Source: Hamadaea flava (GTDB lineage: Bacteria > Actinomycetota > Actinomycetes > Mycobacteriales > Micromonosporaceae). From it: 64,000 nucleotides of DNA. Positions 1-7,806 of the stretch are shown piece after piece. The stretch is from NCBI RefSeq assembly GCF_024172085.1, contig NZ_JAMZDZ010000001.1:4030001-4094000 (forward strand), written 5' to 3'. Under the pieces are notes generated by a model. That model was not told where the DNA came from, made no database searches, and saw nothing but the letters and a program-made list of their open reading frames with translations. How positions within the stretch are numbered: the first letter of the stretch is position 1; each line of letters begins with the position of its first letter. The translations under genes were made by a program, and so were the position numbers.

Positions 1-1
1 G

Positions 2-340
2 ACCGCCTGGCAGGCGTTGCGAGGGAGCGCCGTCCAGCTATACACCGGGCTGGAGAACCTCGACCCGCAGTGGGTCGCCCAGCTCCGGCTGATCCGGCGG
101 CATCCGGCGATCCTGGCCCAGCAGGTGGCCAACCACGGCCGGCTCGAACAGGGCCTCGCCGAGGAGCTGACGACCCGGCCGGGCGGGCTCGATTCGCTGG
201 CGGCGCGCGTACTGGCGGCCGCGTTCCTCGCCGCGCTCCGGGCGGCCATCACGGTCTGGCTCGACGAAGGCGGACGGCGACGAGGGCTGCCGGAGATGGT
301 CGACCGCGCCCTCGACGAGCTGGCGAAGCAGTACGCCTGA
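2..340 (+). CDS. TetR-family regulator, C-terminal part
   Basis: The reading frame is open from the first bases of the window, so the N-terminal helix-turn-helix lies outside. The visible 112 or so residues are alpha-helical, with repeated Ala/Leu/Arg and a motif of the type AARVLAAAFLAALRAAITVWLD, which (shortened here) resembles the last helices of TetR ligand-binding domains such as the MftR-like C-terminal domain. It ends one base before the ATG of the DNA glycosylase gene, so the two are probably co-transcribed. Target and ligand cannot be read from this fragment. Confidence is moderate because the DNA-binding domain is not seen. Confidence 0.65.
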   Translation, partial: TAWQALRGSAVQLYTGLENLDPQWVAQLRLIRRHPAILAQQVANHGRLEQGLAEELTTRPGGLDSLAARVLAAAFLAALRAAITVWLDEGGRRRGLPEMVDRALDELAKQYA

Positions 341-341
341 G

Positions 342-1124
342 ATGCCCGAGGGCGACACCGTCTGGAACACGGCCCGGTCGCTGGACCGGCTCGTCGGGCA
401 GACCTTGACCGGCTCGGACTTTCGCGTACCGCAGTTGGCGACGGCCGACCTGACCGGGCGCACCGTCCAGTCCTCGGCCAGTCGAGGCAAACATCTGCTC
501 CTGCGGCTCAGCGGCGGGGTGACCCTCCACTCCCATCTGCGGATGGACGGCTCCTGGCGCGTCTTCGCCGCCGGTGAGCGGTGGAGTGGCAAGCCCGCCC
601 ACCTGATCAGGGTCGTCCTGAAGACGGACGGCGCGGCGGCGGTCGGCTATCACCTGCACGAGCTGAAACTCGTACGCACCACCGGCGAGCAGGCACTGCT
701 GGAGCATCTTGGCCCCGACCTGCTCGGCGACGACTGGGATCCCGCCGAAGCCGTACGCCGTCTCGCAGCCGATCCGACCCGGGAGATCGCCGAAGCGCTG
801 CTCGACCAACGGAACCTGGCCGGTATCGGCAACCTCTACAAGGCGGAAATCCTTTTCCTGCAAGGGATCTGGCCCTGGACTCCGGTCGGTGAGGTGGCCG
901 GCCTGCCGAAGCTCGCCGATCTCGCCCACCGGCTGCTCACCGCCAACAAGGGCCGCTGGACGCAGAGCACCACCGGTTCACTACGCCGAGGCGAGACGAC
1001 GTACGTCTACGGCCGCCGGTCGATGCCCTGCCGACGCTGCGGCACCTTGATTCGCAAGCAGGACCAGGGCGAGCGAATCACCTATTGGTGTCCGACGTGT
1101 CAACCCGGGCCTGTGGGTAGATGA
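342..1124 (+). CDS. nei: Fpg/Nei-family DNA glycosylase (Nei2-like)
   Basis: Bifunctional base-excision repair enzyme that removes oxidised bases and cuts the abasic strand. The protein begins MPEGDTV: Pro2 is the Schiff-base nucleophile and Glu3 the acid of this family. A conserved Lys lies at about residue 50 (SRGKHLLLRL). The helix-two-turn-helix segment is near residues 145-180 (QRNLAGIGNLYKAEILF). The C-terminal zinc finger uses Cys230, Cys233, Cys250 and Cys253. MPEGDTV rather than MPELPEV points to the Nei branch, close to mycobacterial Nei2. At 260 residues the length is normal. It follows the TetR gene directly. Confidence 0.93.
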   Translation: MPEGDTVWNTARSLDRLVGQTLTGSDFRVPQLATADLTGRTVQSSASRGKHLLLRLSGGVTLHSHLRMDGSWRVFAAGERWSGKPAHLIRVVLKTDGAAAVGYHLHELKLVRTTGEQALLEHLGPDLLGDDWDPAEAVRRLAADPTREIAEALLDQRNLAGIGNLYKAEILFLQGIWPWTPVGEVAGLPKLADLAHRLLTANKGRWTQSTTGSLRRGETTYVYGRRSMPCRRCGTLIRKQDQGERITYWCPTCQPGPVGR

Positions 1125-1130
1125 TGGGTC

Positions 1131-1766
1131 ATGGACCAGTGGGTGGTATTGACCCAGATCGCCCTCGCTGCCGTACTCGGCGCGTCGATCGGGCTGGAGC
1201 GGGAGCTCAACGCGCAACCGGCCGGCCTGCGTACGCACATGCTGGTCAGCCTGGGCGCGGGCCTGTTCACCCTGTCCGGGGCCTACCTGCCGGGCGATGA
1301 CCCGACTCGCATCGCCGCCCAGGTCGTGACCGGCATCGGCTTCCTCGGCGGCGGCGCGATCCTCCGCGAGGGTGCCAACATCCGGGGTCTCACCACGGCC
1401 GCCTCCCTCTGGGTGACCGCCGCGATCGGCACCGCGGTCGGGCTGCGCTGGTGGTTCCCAGCCGTCGCCACGACCGTACTGGCCCTCCTCGTCCTCTCCC
1501 TGGTGAAGTACGTCGAACGGGAGGCGCTGCCCCGCCGGCGGCTGCTGGAGATCACCCTGACCCTGGAACCGGACGCTCGGCTCGACCGCGTCGAGCAGGA
1601 GGTCATGGAGGCGCTGCCCCGCTCCCGGATACTCAAGGTCTCGTACTCCCTCACCGGCCAGGCCCTGGTGCTGACGTCGCAACCGCAGAACGGCACCAGC
1701 CTCAGCGTCATCGGCGAACGGCTGCGCGGGCTGGCCGGCGTACACGGGGTCGAAATCAGCCGCTGA
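1131..1766 (+). CDS. MgtC/SapB-family membrane protein
   Basis: Inner-membrane protein of the MgtC family, associated in other bacteria with growth under low magnesium and with modulation of ATP synthase. The N-terminal two thirds holds hydrophobic segments with the family signature GxxIGxERE (GASIGLERELNAQPAGLRTH) and GIGFLGGGAI; the last 80 or so residues form a soluble, ACT-like tail. The 211-residue length fits. It starts 6 bp after the glycosylase stop. A TAGATG hexamer lies 7 nt before the ATG inside the preceding stop region, a weak candidate for its own leaderless promoter. No Mg2+ riboswitch is seen. Confidence 0.88.
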   Translation: MDQWVVLTQIALAAVLGASIGLERELNAQPAGLRTHMLVSLGAGLFTLSGAYLPGDDPTRIAAQVVTGIGFLGGGAILREGANIRGLTTAASLWVTAAIGTAVGLRWWFPAVATTVLALLVLSLVKYVEREALPRRRLLEITLTLEPDARLDRVEQEVMEALPRSRILKVSYSLTGQALVLTSQPQNGTSLSVIGERLRGLAGVHGVEISR

Positions 1767-1772
1767 GGCTCG

Positions 1773-1778
1773 CATAAT
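1773..1778 (+). promoter_or_regulatory. Candidate -10 box of a leaderless MFS transcript
   Basis: CATAAT (5 of 6 matches to TATAAT) ends 6 nt before the MFS ATG at 1785, leaving no room for a ribosome binding site. No clear -35 is seen. Confidence 0.4.
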
Positions 1779-1784
1779 GGCCGC

Positions 1785-2966
1785 ATGTCTGGAAGCGCTC
1801 CCACAGACGACCTCCGACGATCGAGGATCGCTACCTCAGCCCTCTTCCTGCTCTTCGGCACGGCGCTCGGCGCCTGGACCGCCCGCATCCCGGCGATCAA
1901 GAGCCACCTCGGGCTCACCGACGGCACGCTCAGCCTCGGCCTGCTCGCCTTCGCCCTGGGCGCGATCATCGGCATGCAGGTCGCCGGTCGGCTGGTCGAT
2001 CGGCTCGGCAGCTCGCGCGTACTGATCCCGGTCGCGTTCGCCGAGGGAGCCGCCCTGATCACCCCGGCCTTCGCCCCCAACCTGGCCGCGCTGATCGTCT
2101 GCCTGCTCGTCTTCGGCACCGTGCACGGCCTGCTCAACATCTCGATGAACGCCAACGCCGTCGAGATCCAGCGGGCCTGGGGCAAGCCCATCATCACGTC
2201 GTTCCACGCCGTCTACAGCGTCGGCGGCTTTCTCGGCGCCGCGTACGGCGGGCTCTTCGCTTGGGCCGACCTCAGCCCGCAGGTCACCTTCCTCAGCCTT
2301 GCCGCGCTGCTCACGGTCCTCGCCGCGGCCTGCTCCCGGTTCGTCCTACGCGCCGCGCCAGTTCCGTCCACGCCCGACACTCCACAACGGACAACGGGAG
2401 TGTTCCTGCTCGGTGTCCTCGCCTTCTGCTGCCTCGTCGGCGAAGGCGCCGCGGCCGACTGGAGCTCCGTCTACCTCCGCGACGGCCTGCGCAGCACCGC
2501 CGGATTCGCGGCGGCGGCCTACGCGGCGTTCGCGATAGCCATGACCGGCGGCCGTCTCGTCGGCGACCGCCTGGCCGCGCGGCTCGGTCAAACTCACCTG
2601 GTACGCGCAAGCGCAGCGCTCGCCGCCGTCGGCCTCGCCGCCGCCCTCGCGATCAGCCACCCCATCGCGGCCGTGGTCGGCTTCGGCTGCCTCGGCGCCG
2701 GGCTGGCCTGCATCGCCCCGCAGGTCTTCGCCGCCGCCGGTAACCGGAACCCGGCCCGAGCCGGGCAGGCCATCGCCCGCGTCGCCGCCATGGGGTACGC
2801 CGGATTCCTGGTCGGCCCGGTCGTCATCGGGGCGTTCGCCCAACTCACCAGCCTGCGCTGGGCGTTGAGCGTACCCGTGGTGTTGACGATCTTCGTGGCC
2901 TTGACCGCCGCGGCGCTTCAGCCCCAGTCGGGCAGATTGTGGCCGATCAGCTGGCACCGCGCGTAA
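1785..2966 (+). CDS. MFS transporter, YbjJ/FucP-like
   Basis: Twelve-helix major facilitator protein of 393 residues. The N-terminus reads SALFLLFGTALGAWTARIPA, typical of the YbjJ-type branch, and the loop between helices 2 and 3 carries GRLVDRLGSSR, the MFS GxxxDRxGxx(R/K) motif; a second half-motif GDRLAARLG follows helix 8. The substrate is unknown; relatives include sugar-phosphate and drug permeases. The start is the ATG behind a CATAAT hexamer. The 3' end overlaps the convergent methyltransferase gene by 49 bp, so the two cannot be terminated independently between their stops. Confidence 0.85.
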   Translation: MSGSAPTDDLRRSRIATSALFLLFGTALGAWTARIPAIKSHLGLTDGTLSLGLLAFALGAIIGMQVAGRLVDRLGSSRVLIPVAFAEGAALITPAFAPNLAALIVCLLVFGTVHGLLNISMNANAVEIQRAWGKPIITSFHAVYSVGGFLGAAYGGLFAWADLSPQVTFLSLAALLTVLAAACSRFVLRAAPVPSTPDTPQRTTGVFLLGVLAFCCLVGEGAAADWSSVYLRDGLRSTAGFAAAAYAAFAIAMTGGRLVGDRLAARLGQTHLVRASAALAAVGLAAALAISHPIAAVVGFGCLGAGLACIAPQVFAAAGNRNPARAGQAIARVAAMGYAGFLVGPVVIGAFAQLTSLRWALSVPVVLTIFVALTAAALQPQSGRLWPISWHRA

Positions 2967-3610
2967 AGGTGGGTCTGGTGCGGGGCCGGACTGCCCTCCG
3001 GCGGCGCCCAGTCCTCCGCGATCAGCTCCAGCACGGCGAAACCGTGCCGGGTGAGCAGATCGCGCAACTCCTCCCGCGGGTACGCGGTCAGCGGCACCTT
3101 CTCCCCGAGGAAATCCCGGAGCAGGTAGTCGGTGTCGCCCTCGACCATGCCCAAAGCGAAGAACGCGCCGTGCTTGAGTTCCCGCCGGACGTCCTCGAGA
3201 ACATCCTCGATCTCCGTACGCGGCAGCACGAGCAGGGAGAAGAACGCCACCGCGGCGTCGAACCGGTCCTCGACCGGATGCAGACCGCTGAGATCGTGCA
3301 GATCCCGCTCGACGAAGATCGCGTCGGGAACCTCGTGCCGGGCGATGTCCAGCATCACCGGCGACGCGTCGACGCCGACCACCTCACAGCCGCCGTCGAC
3401 AAGCTGCCGAGCCGTGGGTACGCCCGTCCCGCAGCCGACGTCGAGCACGATCGGCGGCCGATGCCGCGTCTCCCGCAACCGTTCCAGCAGCCAATCACCC
3501 GTCGCGTACTGGCCGGGCCGGTCAGAGAACGCCTCGCCGTAATGCGCGCCGATCGAGTCGAAGACCCGGGCGAGGTCGGGCCGAACCTCCTGCGCCACTT
3601 CTTGCGCCAC
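2918..3610 (-). CDS. Class I SAM-dependent methyltransferase
   Basis: Rossmann-fold methyltransferase of 230 residues. Motif I is DVGCGTG at about residues 57-63, followed by the acidic end of strand 2 (VVGVDAS) and motif IV region FDAAVAFFSLLVLPR. The acceptor is unknown. The chosen start is a GTG at 3610, because a GGGAGG Shine-Dalgarno sequence lies 7 nt before it. The same frame runs open far upstream through the tandem repeats, but that extension is composed of Ala/Gly/Arg repeats and is not credible as protein. It converges on and overlaps the MFS gene. Confidence 0.85.
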   Translation of the reverse strand: MAQEVAQEVRPDLARVFDSIGAHYGEAFSDRPGQYATGDWLLERLRETRHRPPIVLDVGCGTGVPTARQLVDGGCEVVGVDASPVMLDIARHEVPDAIFVERDLHDLSGLHPVEDRFDAAVAFFSLLVLPRTEIEDVLEDVRRELKHGAFFALGMVEGDTDYLLRDFLGEKVPLTAYPREELRDLLTRHGFAVLELIAEDWAPPEGSPAPHQTHLYARCQLIGHNLPDWG

Positions 3611-3668
3611 GCCCTCATCCTCCCAGCTCACACCCCTCCCCACCCCCTCTTTCCTCCTTCCACTCCCC

Positions 3669-3837
3669 CGCCGCTTTCCGCGCGCCCCCCCCCCCCCCCC
3701 CCCCCCGCCGCTTTCCGCGCGCCCCTTGCCGCTTTCCGCGCGCCCCCCGCCGCTTTCCGCGCGCCCCCCGCCGCTTTCCGCGCGCCCCCCGCCGCTTTCC
3801 GCGCGCCCCCCGCCGCTTTCCGCGCGATCATGAACTA
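3669..3837. repeat. 21-bp tandem array with 22-base poly-C tract
   Basis: CTTTCC recurs at 3674, 3711, 3732, 3753, 3774, 3795 and 3816. The period is 21 bp, except that the first unit is lengthened by a run of 22 C at 3685-3706. The unit contains CCGCTTTCCGCGCG, which is also the outer edge of the dispersed element starting at 3817, so the array seems to have grown from that edge. No gene is supported here. Confidence 0.9.
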
Positions 3838-3909
3838 ACGGTCGTGATCGACCGGCGTGTCGTGCCCCCAGCGCCCTGATCAACTCCCGAGCGGCATGAT
3901 CAATCGGCG
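3817..3909 (+). repeat. Dispersed intergenic element, copy 1
   Basis: Begins TTTCCGCGCGATCATGAAC, continues with GTCGTGATCGACCGGCGTGTCG, and ends in two CTGATCAACTC-like blocks. This is one of eight copies in the window. It forms an inverted pair with the copy at 5783-5872, the two bracketing the CDF gene. (The second block is quoted here as GTCGTGATCG then ACCGGCGTGTCG.). Confidence 0.85.
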
Positions 3910-3939
3910 TGCTCCGTTCCCGCGCCGGACGAACGTCGC

Positions 3940-3945
3940 TACGCT
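3940..3945 (+). promoter_or_regulatory. Candidate -10 box of a leaderless CDF transcript
   Basis: TACGCT (TAnnnT) ends 7 nt before the ATG at 3953. A weak -35, TTCCCG, lies at 3917-3922 with a 17-bp spacer. No Shine-Dalgarno is present before this ATG. Confidence 0.45.
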
Positions 3946-3952
3946 CACGCCC

Positions 3953-5362
3953 ATGAGCGGGTCGCACGAGCACGACCACAACTCCCCGTTGCGGGAGCAT
4001 GACCGCGCGCACGATGGCGACCACGACCACCCGGGGGAGCACGACCACAACTCCCCGTTGCGGGAGCATGACCACGCGCACGACGGCGACCATGAGCACG
4101 GCGAACACGGCCATGGGCAGGGGCACGGGCACGACCACGGGCACGACGACCACGAGTACGGCGAGCACGGGCACGGGCACGACGAGCACGGGCACGGGCA
4201 CGACGAGCACGAACACGGGCACGACGAGCACGAACACGGGCACGACGAGCACGGGCACGGGCACGACGAGCACGAACACGGGCACGACGAGCACGGGCAC
4301 GGGCACGGGCACGGCGAGCACGGACACGGGCACGGCGAACACGAACACGGGGGCGGCGGGCTGTGGCACCGGCTCACCCACTTCTTGACGCCGCACTCGC
4401 ACGACACGGCCGCCAAGGTCGACTCGGCGATGGAGACCTCTCGCGAGGGCCTTCGCGCTTCGTGGATTTCGTTGGGCGTACTGGGGGTGACGGCGATTCT
4501 TCAGGCGATCGTGGTCGTCCTGTCCGGCTCGGTCGCGCTCCTCGGCGACACGCTGCACAACGTGGCCGACGCGCTGACCGCCGTACCGCTCGGGATCGCG
4601 TTCGTCCTGGGCCGGCGACGTCCTACTCGCCGCTACACCTACGGCTACGGGCGCGCCGAAGACCTCGCCGGAATCGTGATCGTCGTGTTCATCGCGGCGT
4701 CCGCGGTCGTCGCCGGTTATGAAGCCGTACGCCGACTGCTCAACCCGGCCGAGGTCAGCCATCTTTGGGTGGTCGCCGTCGCGGCGCTCATCGGATTCGC
4801 CGGCAACGAACTCGTGGCCCGATACCGGATAAGTGTCGGACGCCGGATCGGCTCGGCTGCTCTCGTCGCCGACGGGCTTCATGCGCGTACCGATGGCTTC
4901 ACGTCTTTGGCGGTGTTGCTCGGAGCCGGCGGCGTGGCGATCGGCTGGTCATGGGCGGACCCGGTCGTGGGTTTGCTGATCACGGTAGCGATTCTGTTCG
5001 TGCTGAAGGACGCGGCGCGCGAGGTGTACCGGCGGCTGATGGACGCCGTGGACCCCGACCTCGTCGACAAGGTCTCCGCCGTGCTCGTCGAGACGCCCGG
5101 GGTGACCGGCGTCGGCGACGTCCACCTGCGGTGGATCGGCCACCAGCTGCGCGCCGAATGCGAGATCAGCGTCGACCCCTCGCTCACGATCGCGCGGGCG
5201 CACGCCATCGCGGTGGACGCCGAGCATCGGCTGATCCATGCCGTACCGCGATTGACCAGGGCTTTTGTGCACGCCGACCCGGATGGCGACGAGCACCAGC
5301 ACGACGAACTCGCCCATCACCGGGAAAACGGCCACGGACGCCGCACCGCGAAGACACACTGA
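3953..5362 (+). CDS. Histidine-rich CDF-family metal cation exporter
   Basis: Cation diffusion facilitator (CzcD/ZitB type), which exports Zn2+ or similar metals from the cytosol in exchange for protons. The first 145 or so residues are a repetitive His/Asp/Glu/Gly metal-binding region built from HGHDEHEHGHDEHG-like units. The membrane part carries the two metal-site motifs LHNVAD (His202, Asp206) and ADGLHARTD (Asp307, His310, Asp314), followed by a cytoplasmic domain and a short His-rich tail. I start at ATG 3953 (469 residues); an upstream in-frame ATG at 3857 would add residues encoded by the repeat element and is less likely. The His-rich segment is encoded by 24-bp-type tandem repeats and may vary in length between strains. 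Confidence 0.93.
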   Translation: MSGSHEHDHNSPLREHDRAHDGDHDHPGEHDHNSPLREHDHAHDGDHEHGEHGHGQGHGHDHGHDDHEYGEHGHGHDEHGHGHDEHEHGHDEHEHGHDEHGHGHDEHEHGHDEHGHGHGHGEHGHGHGEHEHGGGGLWHRLTHFLTPHSHDTAAKVDSAMETSREGLRASWISLGVLGVTAILQAIVVVLSGSVALLGDTLHNVADALTAVPLGIAFVLGRRRPTRRYTYGYGRAEDLAGIVIVVFIAASAVVAGYEAVRRLLNPAEVSHLWVVAVAALIGFAGNELVARYRISVGRRIGSAALVADGLHARTDGFTSLAVLLGAGGVAIGWSWADPVVGLLITVAILFVLKDAAREVYRRLMDAVDPDLVDKVSAVLVETPGVTGVGDVHLRWIGHQLRAECEISVDPSLTIARAHAIAVDAEHRLIHAVPRLTRAFVHADPDGDEHQHDELAHHRENGHGRRTAKTH

Positions 5363-5475
5363 TTCGCCCCTGCCACCACTTCACCCGGCGAACCCCGGCG
5401 GACGCGGCGGCCCGGCCCCGGCGGCCGGACCCCGCCGCTTGGACCCGCCGCTTGGACCCGGCGGCCCGGCCCGCG

Positions 5476-5760
5476 GACTCGGTCGACCCGGCCCGCAGAC
5501 TCGGTCGACCCGGCCCGCAGACTCGGTCGACCCGGCCCGCAGACTCGGTCGACCCCGCCCGCAGACTCGGTCGACCCGGCGCGCGAACCCGCCGTCCGGA
5601 CCCCCGCCGCTTGGACCCGCCGCCCGGCCTGCGGACCCGGTGGACCCGGCGCGGACCCGATGGACCGGCGCGGACCCCGTGGACCCGGCGCGGACCCCGT
5701 GGACCCGGCGCGGACCCCGTGGACCCGGTGGACCCGGCGCGGACCCCGTGGACCCGGCGT
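5476..5760. repeat. Two GC-rich tandem arrays (22 bp and 20 bp units)
   Basis: GACTCGGTCGAC recurs at 5476, 5498, 5520, 5542 and 5564, a 22-bp period. From about 5640 to 5760 a 20-bp unit GTGGACCCGGCGCGGACCCC is repeated about five times with one shortened copy. Open frames through this stretch are Pro/Gly/Arg repeats without gene features. The sequence before it (5363-5475) is similar low-complexity GC-rich DNA. Confidence 0.85.
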
Positions 5761-5782
5761 GCGCCGGCGGGCCCAGCGCGCG

Positions 5783-5872
5783 GAGTTGATCATGCACTTG
5801 GGGAGTTGATCAGGGGCGCCGGTACACGACACGCCGGTTGATCACGACCATAAGTTCATGATCGCGCGGAAA
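5783..5872 (-). repeat. Dispersed intergenic element, copy 2
   Basis: Inverted relative to copy 1: it opens with two GAGTTGATCA-type blocks, has CGACACGCCGGTTGATCACG, and ends with the conserved edge TTCATGATCGCGCGGAAA. GC-rich, repetitive, gene-free DNA (GGGCGAGCGGGCCGAGC units) fills 5873-5942 up to the polX stop. Confidence 0.85.
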
Positions 5873-5942
5873 GCCCCGCAGGGGCGAGCGGGCCGAGCGG
5901 GCCGAGCGCGGAGCGCGACGGCCCGGCGAGGGGCGAGCGAGG

Positions 5943-7664
5943 TCAGGAGCGTTTGGCCGCGACAAAGGCCCGAAGCCGCGAGAGCGGCCAAGCGTTGATG
6001 ACGTCGTCCACGGTGAGCCAGCCCCGTTGGGCGGTCCCGATGCCGAATCGGATGTTGCGCATGTGCCGGGTGGAGTGCGCGTCGGTGTCGATGGCGAACT
6101 TCACGCCACGCCGTTTGGCGCGCAGGATGAGGTCGTCGGAGAGGTCCATCCGGTCGGGGAAGCTGTTGACTTCCAACGCCGTGCCCGTGGCGGCGGCCGC
6201 TTCGAAGACGGCGTCCCAGTCGGCGTCGATGGGCGGGCGTTTGCCGATCATCCGCGCCCGGGGGTGCCCGATGATGTTCACGTACGCGTTTTCGCAGGCC
6301 CGGATCAGTCGCTGGGTCTGCTCCGGGCTGGACAGGGTGAAGTGCGAGTGCACGGACGCCACGGTGATGTCGAACCCCGCGAGGAAGTCGCCGTCCCAGT
6401 CCACTTGGCCGAGGGGGTCGATGTTCAGTTCGGTGCCGTGCAGCAGTGTCATCGAGCCGGCGTCCAGCGATCGCAGTTCAGCGCGCTGGGCGAGCATCTT
6501 CTCGGTGGTCATCCGCTGCATGACGAGGTTCGGGGCATGGTCGGTGACGGCGTAGTACTCCAGGCCGCGGTCGATCGCGGCGGCCACCATCTTGTCCAGC
6601 GGTGACACGCCGTCGGTCAGGTCGGTGTGCGTATGCAGGTCGCCGCGCAGGTCAGCCTCGGTGATCAGGGCCGGCAGCTCCCGGCGGAGCGCCGCTTCGA
6701 TCTCGCCCCGGTCTTCGCGCAGGGTGGGCGGGATCCATGGCAGGCCGAGCCGCTCGTAGACCTCCTCCTCGGTCTGGGAGACGAGGAGGTCGCCGGTCTC
6801 GGCGTCGAAGAGGCCGTATTCGGAGAGCTTGAGTTTGGCGTGGACGGCGATTTCGCGTACGCGGATGTTGTGCGCCTTGGAGCCGGTGAAGTATTGCAGC
6901 GCCGCACCCCAGGCGGCGGGCGGGACGACACGCAGGTCGACTTGGAGCCCTCGCCGGGTCCGGATGGACGTCTTGGTCGGGCCGCTGCCGATGACTTCGC
7001 TGGCGGCAGGCAGCGCCTTGAACGCCTCCATCAACGGTGCCGAGTCCTCGGCGGCGGCCAGGATGTCGACGTCGCCGATGCTGTCCCGGAACCGCCGCAG
7101 CGAGCCGGCGATGCTGATCGAGACACAGCCGGGCACCTGGGACAGCGCGCTGACGATCTCCTCGGCGACCGCGGTGGCGGTGTCGATGAGGACCCGGCCT
7201 TCGTTGCGGCGCAACAGTTCGATGCCGTGCAGGATGTTGTCGGCGGTCTTCGCTCCGAAGCCGGGCAGCCCGTCGAGCTTGCCCGCCTCGATCGCCGCCG
7301 CCAGTTCCTCGACCGTGGCGACGTCCAGTTCCTTCGTCAGCGTCACGGCCTTCTTCGGCCCGAGTCCTGGGATCTCCATCAGCTGCAGCGCGCCCGGCGG
7401 AATCCGCGTACGCAGTTCCTCGAGCGCACCGATGGCCCCGGTCTCCAGGTATTCCACGACCTTCGCCGTCATGGACTTGCCGACGTTGGGAATCTGCCCG
7501 ATCCCGGCTGCATCCAATGTGGAGATGTCCTCGTGGTACGCGGCGACGGCCCGAGCGGCCTTGTCATAAGCCCGGATCTTGAAGGAGTCGGCGCCACCGG
7601 TGACGGCCAGCAGATCGGCCAGCTCCTCCAGCAGCGCGGCGACGGTGTCGTTGGCCCGCGGCAT
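5943..7664 (-). CDS. polX: PolX-type DNA polymerase/3'-5' exonuclease with PHP domain
   Basis: Family X DNA polymerase of bacterial PolX type, 573 residues, acting in gap-filling DNA repair. The first 160 or so residues hold helix-hairpin-helix elements (IPGLGPKKAVTLTKEL, LPGFGAKTADNIL). The nucleotidyltransferase core shows GSLRRFRDSIGDVDIL with the metal-binding DVD pair. A C-terminal PHP phosphoesterase domain begins near residue 340 (GDLHTHTDLTDG), followed by TDHA, HGTELNI, HSHF and GHPRAR metal-site motifs and a final DTDAH. The full-length two-domain layout suggests an active exonuclease. The ATG follows a TAGACT hexamer by 6 nt. Confidence 0.95.
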   Translation of the reverse strand: MPRANDTVAALLEELADLLAVTGGADSFKIRAYDKAARAVAAYHEDISTLDAAGIGQIPNVGKSMTAKVVEYLETGAIGALEELRTRIPPGALQLMEIPGLGPKKAVTLTKELDVATVEELAAAIEAGKLDGLPGFGAKTADNILHGIELLRRNEGRVLIDTATAVAEEIVSALSQVPGCVSISIAGSLRRFRDSIGDVDILAAAEDSAPLMEAFKALPAASEVIGSGPTKTSIRTRRGLQVDLRVVPPAAWGAALQYFTGSKAHNIRVREIAVHAKLKLSEYGLFDAETGDLLVSQTEEEVYERLGLPWIPPTLREDRGEIEAALRRELPALITEADLRGDLHTHTDLTDGVSPLDKMVAAAIDRGLEYYAVTDHAPNLVMQRMTTEKMLAQRAELRSLDAGSMTLLHGTELNIDPLGQVDWDGDFLAGFDITVASVHSHFTLSSPEQTQRLIRACENAYVNIIGHPRARMIGKRPPIDADWDAVFEAAAATGTALEVNSFPDRMDLSDDLILRAKRRGVKFAIDTDAHSTRHMRNIRFGIGTAQRGWLTVDDVINAWPLSRLRAFVAAKRS

Positions 7665-7670
7665 GTGACC

Positions 7671-7676
7671 AGTCTA
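7671..7676 (-). promoter_or_regulatory. Candidate -10 box of a leaderless polX transcript
   Basis: On the minus strand TAGACT lies 6 nt before the polX ATG at 7664; no ribosome binding site is present. Confidence 0.4.
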
Positions 7677-7806
7677 GGCGGGGTCACCGACGAAAAGACC
7701 GCCGAGAACCGCTTGACGAACTTCCGTCCGGCCGGAGATATTGGCGGATATAAACATCCGATCAATGGCCCACCGCGCCGGGCAGCCCGACGAAAGGACC
7801 CCCGCC

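Noticed and set aside
3628-3831. Short frames beginning MIARK or ending in IMN at several loci (near 3831, 32914, 33081, 37078, 37259, 46945)
   Set aside because: They arise because ATGATCGCGCGGAAAG, the edge of the dispersed element, happens to start with ATG; the rest is tandem-repeat sequence with no ribosome site.
3611-4882. Very long N-terminal extension of the methyltransferase on the minus strand
   Set aside because: It is the antisense of the His-rich CDF gene and the tandem array; the GTG at 3610 has a good ribosome site.
3817-5872. Composite transposon carrying the metal exporter
   Set aside because: The flanking elements are inverted, but there is no transposase, no target duplication, and the elements also occur alone elsewhere.
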